DNA of 64,000 nucleotides from G963667855 sp963667855 (lineage in GTDB: Bacteria; Planctomycetota; Phycisphaerae; UBA1845). Position 1 is the stretch's first letter, and every line of letters starts with the position of its first letter. Where the stretch lies: positions 186,001 through 250,000 of the forward strand of contig CAXXKI010000010.1 of assembly GCA_963667855.2 (NCBI GenBank), in the 5' to 3' direction. Shown here piece after piece: positions 62,901 to 64,000 of this stretch. A model generated the notes under the pieces. That model was not told the origin of the DNA. It made no database searches and saw only the letters and a program-made list of their open reading frames with translations. A program made the translations under genes and the position numbers.

Positions 62901-64000
62901 ATGCGCCCGGACCGTCAGCAGTCATCTCGTCGTTGTCGAAACTCGCAATGTACGGGTTGGCATCGATGATTGTGCCGTTGGAGCACATTTCACCAACTAC
63001 CTGCGGACACGGAGTCGTGCAATCCAGACCTTCTGTCCAGACACCGCCCAGAGCGTCACAATCGACCTCTGTAATATCATCGGTGCAACCAGGCCACGGA
63101 TCTGTACAGCAGCGACCTGTCGGTAATTCGAACGTCTGGAAGGTCAGGCTGTAATCCGGAATGCAATCGGGTGCCGACCAGGTATCAACCTGAATGTAAT
63201 AGGTACCCGGTTCAAGGTGTACACCAATCGAAGACGGAACGGCTGAACTGTTGTAAGCAGCTTCACAATCCACATCGTCCGTCGGAGGACAGGTTGTGCC
63301 AATCGCAACACCTGCATAGGTGGTAAGGCCCGGATCGAGAATGATCTCGATGTCCATCGCCTCAGTTACGGTAAGTTCATACAGCTTATCTTCACCACTG
63401 TCATAGTAGTACAAGCAGTGAGTCGTTGCTGAATCATCGTAGTTATCGCCCATTCCGCAGTTGGTTTCACCACTAAGGACGTAAGGAAGATCACCTAACC
63501 CTAAGGAAATCTGGGCAGGATTGGCGCACTCGGCACCAGGCTGCGGACACTCGTTCGGATCGCAATCGGTACCGTAACCGGAGAACATTCCACCATTGCT
63601 GGTGCAGTCTTCTTCCAACGTTTCAGTACAGGAACCATCCGTCTGGCAGCAAGCGCCAAAGCAGGGGTTAGCCGGCTCACAGGTTGATCCGTCTCCCTGG
63701 TAAACGCCGCCCAGAACGTTCTCGCAGTAATCCTGCGTTACTATACCATTGGTACAAACCATACCAAGACAGCAGGCACCAGTTTCAGGTGCTTCAAGAA
63801 CGTTAACCGTGTAATCTTCGGTCTCGCCGTAGTTGCCGGATCCTGAATTACACGCATCGGTGCATGTACTGTACTTCTCCATTACCCGCATGCGGGTTTC
63901 GCCGAGAGGAGCAAGAACCGGAACAGTGATGTTCGCACTGACCGTCGTGCTTGCGCCGCTGCCGAGTTCATACATTTCATCGGTATCGTTAAAGACGTGA
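59905..64000 (-). CDS. Giant Cys-rich secreted protein, N-terminus outside the window
   Basis: The frame is open to the right edge, so the start is missing; about 1365 residues are seen. It opens inside a GEVED-type domain (ending YGETEDYTV). Next come Cys-rich units starting GACC and containing DGTxC and CNECP-like spacing (near GACCLGMVCTNG, GACCQTDGSC, GACCFREGNC, GACCLASSC), alternating with beta domains. Then follow about 13 copies of a D-x-N/D-x-N-G-x-x-D-x-C repeat (for example DCNGNGIPD, DCDSNGVIDECE, DCDGNGIPDNCD), likely calcium-binding. Two near-identical 'choice-of-anchor' domains of about 150 residues interrupt them (FPPTGWTTESADPEDWIL and FPPAGWTTDSLAPEDWIL). A dockerin-like pair (DLDNDGDVDYDDYQLF) is near the end, then a Ser-rich tail without a PEP-CTERM signal. 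A structural or adhesive surface protein is likely. Confidence 0.8.
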   Translation of the reverse strand, partial: HVFNDTDEMYELGSGASTTVSANITVPVLAPLGETRMRVMEKYSTCTDACNSGSGNYGETEDYTVNVLEAPETGACCLGMVCTNGIVTQDYCENVLGGVYQGDGSTCEPANPCFGACCQTDGSCTETLEEDCTSNGGMFSGYGTDCDPNECPQPGAECANPAQISLGLGDLPYVLSGETNCGMGDNYDDSATTHCLYYYDSGEDKLYELTVTEAMDIEIILDPGLTTYAGVAIGTTCPPTDDVDCEAAYNSSAVPSSIGVHLEPGTYYIQVDTWSAPDCIPDYSLTFQTFELPTGRCCTDPWPGCTDDITEVDCDALGGVWTEGLDCTTPCPQVVGEMCSNGTIIDANPYIASFDNDEMTADGPGASCDPYSVNPTMQNDAWFVYTATEDCVGFATVAATGYNTVLVVWEGADCGALTEVACANSGTTSGNTETAMFAITAGNTYYFQVGDTGAAEGGGLTTFEFTCSSGTGACCFREGNCEELNILDCMNSNGTYSGDGTGCTPNECPQPQVGDMCALPLAVEIPGDFVAIGTTGVVAYAETNGYTCGRYNDYDETCMGNYDGGEDAIYELTVTEDICIKVNIDATETYVGVAISDECPLGETCIAGVGTTASSLEMDGVVLLPGTYYMQVDTYPAPACINSYDLTISESDACGVGACCLASSCDVMFEDSCIAAGGMYGGDGTVCGSDCDGNGVTDLCEILAGAADCQGNGVPDSCEIADGTSADLDGNNVPDECDPDCNGNGIPDGLDIIGGTSADCQPDGIPDECQLSGGGTAILEESFEGAVFPPTGWTTESADPEDWILNTNGDYVHNGAQSAAHPWSADNTADSYLLTPELTSAGSVTVWSKGSYGEGWSDLYDIDVVIVVGAAGGADDIFVGNLNALWTADDEWTEGTFDITSLTPAGPFKIGFHYYGLDGDLGIIDDVVIGGSAGGDCNTNGIPDECDIADDPTIDCDSNGVIDECEAGDCDGNGIPDNCDLLNGESDCNNNTVLDKCEMDDDTDCDGSGILDECELAADPSLDCNGNAVLDWCDIHIYCTGETWCDDCNFNDLPDICDLNNAKSRAAVIDESFETAVFPPAGWTTDSLAPEDWILNTNGDYVHSGLQSATHPWSASNTADSYLLTPELTITSGTVSLWSQGSVGQAWSDSYDIDVVVVVGEAGGTDDIFVGNLNDLWAVASEYQQDSFDLTPYLPGGAFRLGFHYYGLDGDLGVIDDIVIDGAAGPPSNDCDNNGIPDDCQICGDLDNDGDVDYDDYQLFRASYGRRDNDPAFNYCLDNDSDGVVGGMDFVAWLTCYRDFVGDPLASVPRRPGSAASSVSISRESVEGRDNATSLETNQQESSISVGELQGAGSLEASKAPSHR

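Overview
The window reads as a chromosomal segment of a planctomycete, most likely from the Phycisphaerae side of the phylum, at roughly 50% GC. Support is indirect but consistent: an EF-Tu with a lengthened, non-canonical switch I; prepilin-type proteins with an H-X9-DG-like tail; PEP-CTERM sorting; and very large secreted proteins ending in dockerin-like calcium repeats. Species cannot be named from sequence alone.

Layout. 1-16.5 kb is mixed: a peptidase tail, mtnP, a giant LptA/OstA-like envelope protein (+), a frameshifted larE behind a phospholipid methyltransferase-like gene, a prepilin-like protein, a DUF4091/CBM9-like lipoprotein, an RND pump with its adaptor, and two small envelope proteins. 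16.7-34.5 kb is one long minus-strand block of information-processing genes, in transcription order tRNA-Thr, tuf, rpmG, tRNA-Trp, secE, nusG, rplK, rplA, rplJ, rplL, rpoB, rpoC, rpsL, rpsG, fusA. I see a strong promoter before tRNA-Thr, a promoter before rpoB, and hairpin terminators after tuf, rplL and rpsG, which divide the block into regulated segments. 35-45 kb is on the plus strand: a Wzz-like coiled-coil membrane protein, csrA, a candidate structured RNA, tRNA-Gln, prs-rplY-pth-rpsF-ssb-rplI-dnaB, and cheV.

45-64 kb is a minus-strand cluster of secreted proteins. Three tandem giant proteases (one trypsin-like, two gingipain-like C25) carry different catalytic heads on the same roughly 950-residue beta-rich scaffold ending in a dockerin-like segment. 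Upstream lie a small PEP-CTERM protein with a cohesin-like body and a 5'-truncated giant cysteine-rich protein with many DxNxNGxxDxC repeats. The most interesting reading of the window is that this cluster builds a surface-tethered multi-protease assembly, a proteolytic analogue of a cellulosome. That is an inference from domain content and proximity, not something the sequence proves.

Other points of note are a natural Lys-to-Arg change at the streptomycin-resistance position of S12, a conserved-looking multi-hairpin element between csrA and tRNA-Gln, and the absence of rpsR from the rpsF-ssb-rplI cluster. I found no CRISPR array, insertion sequence, rRNA or phage genes.
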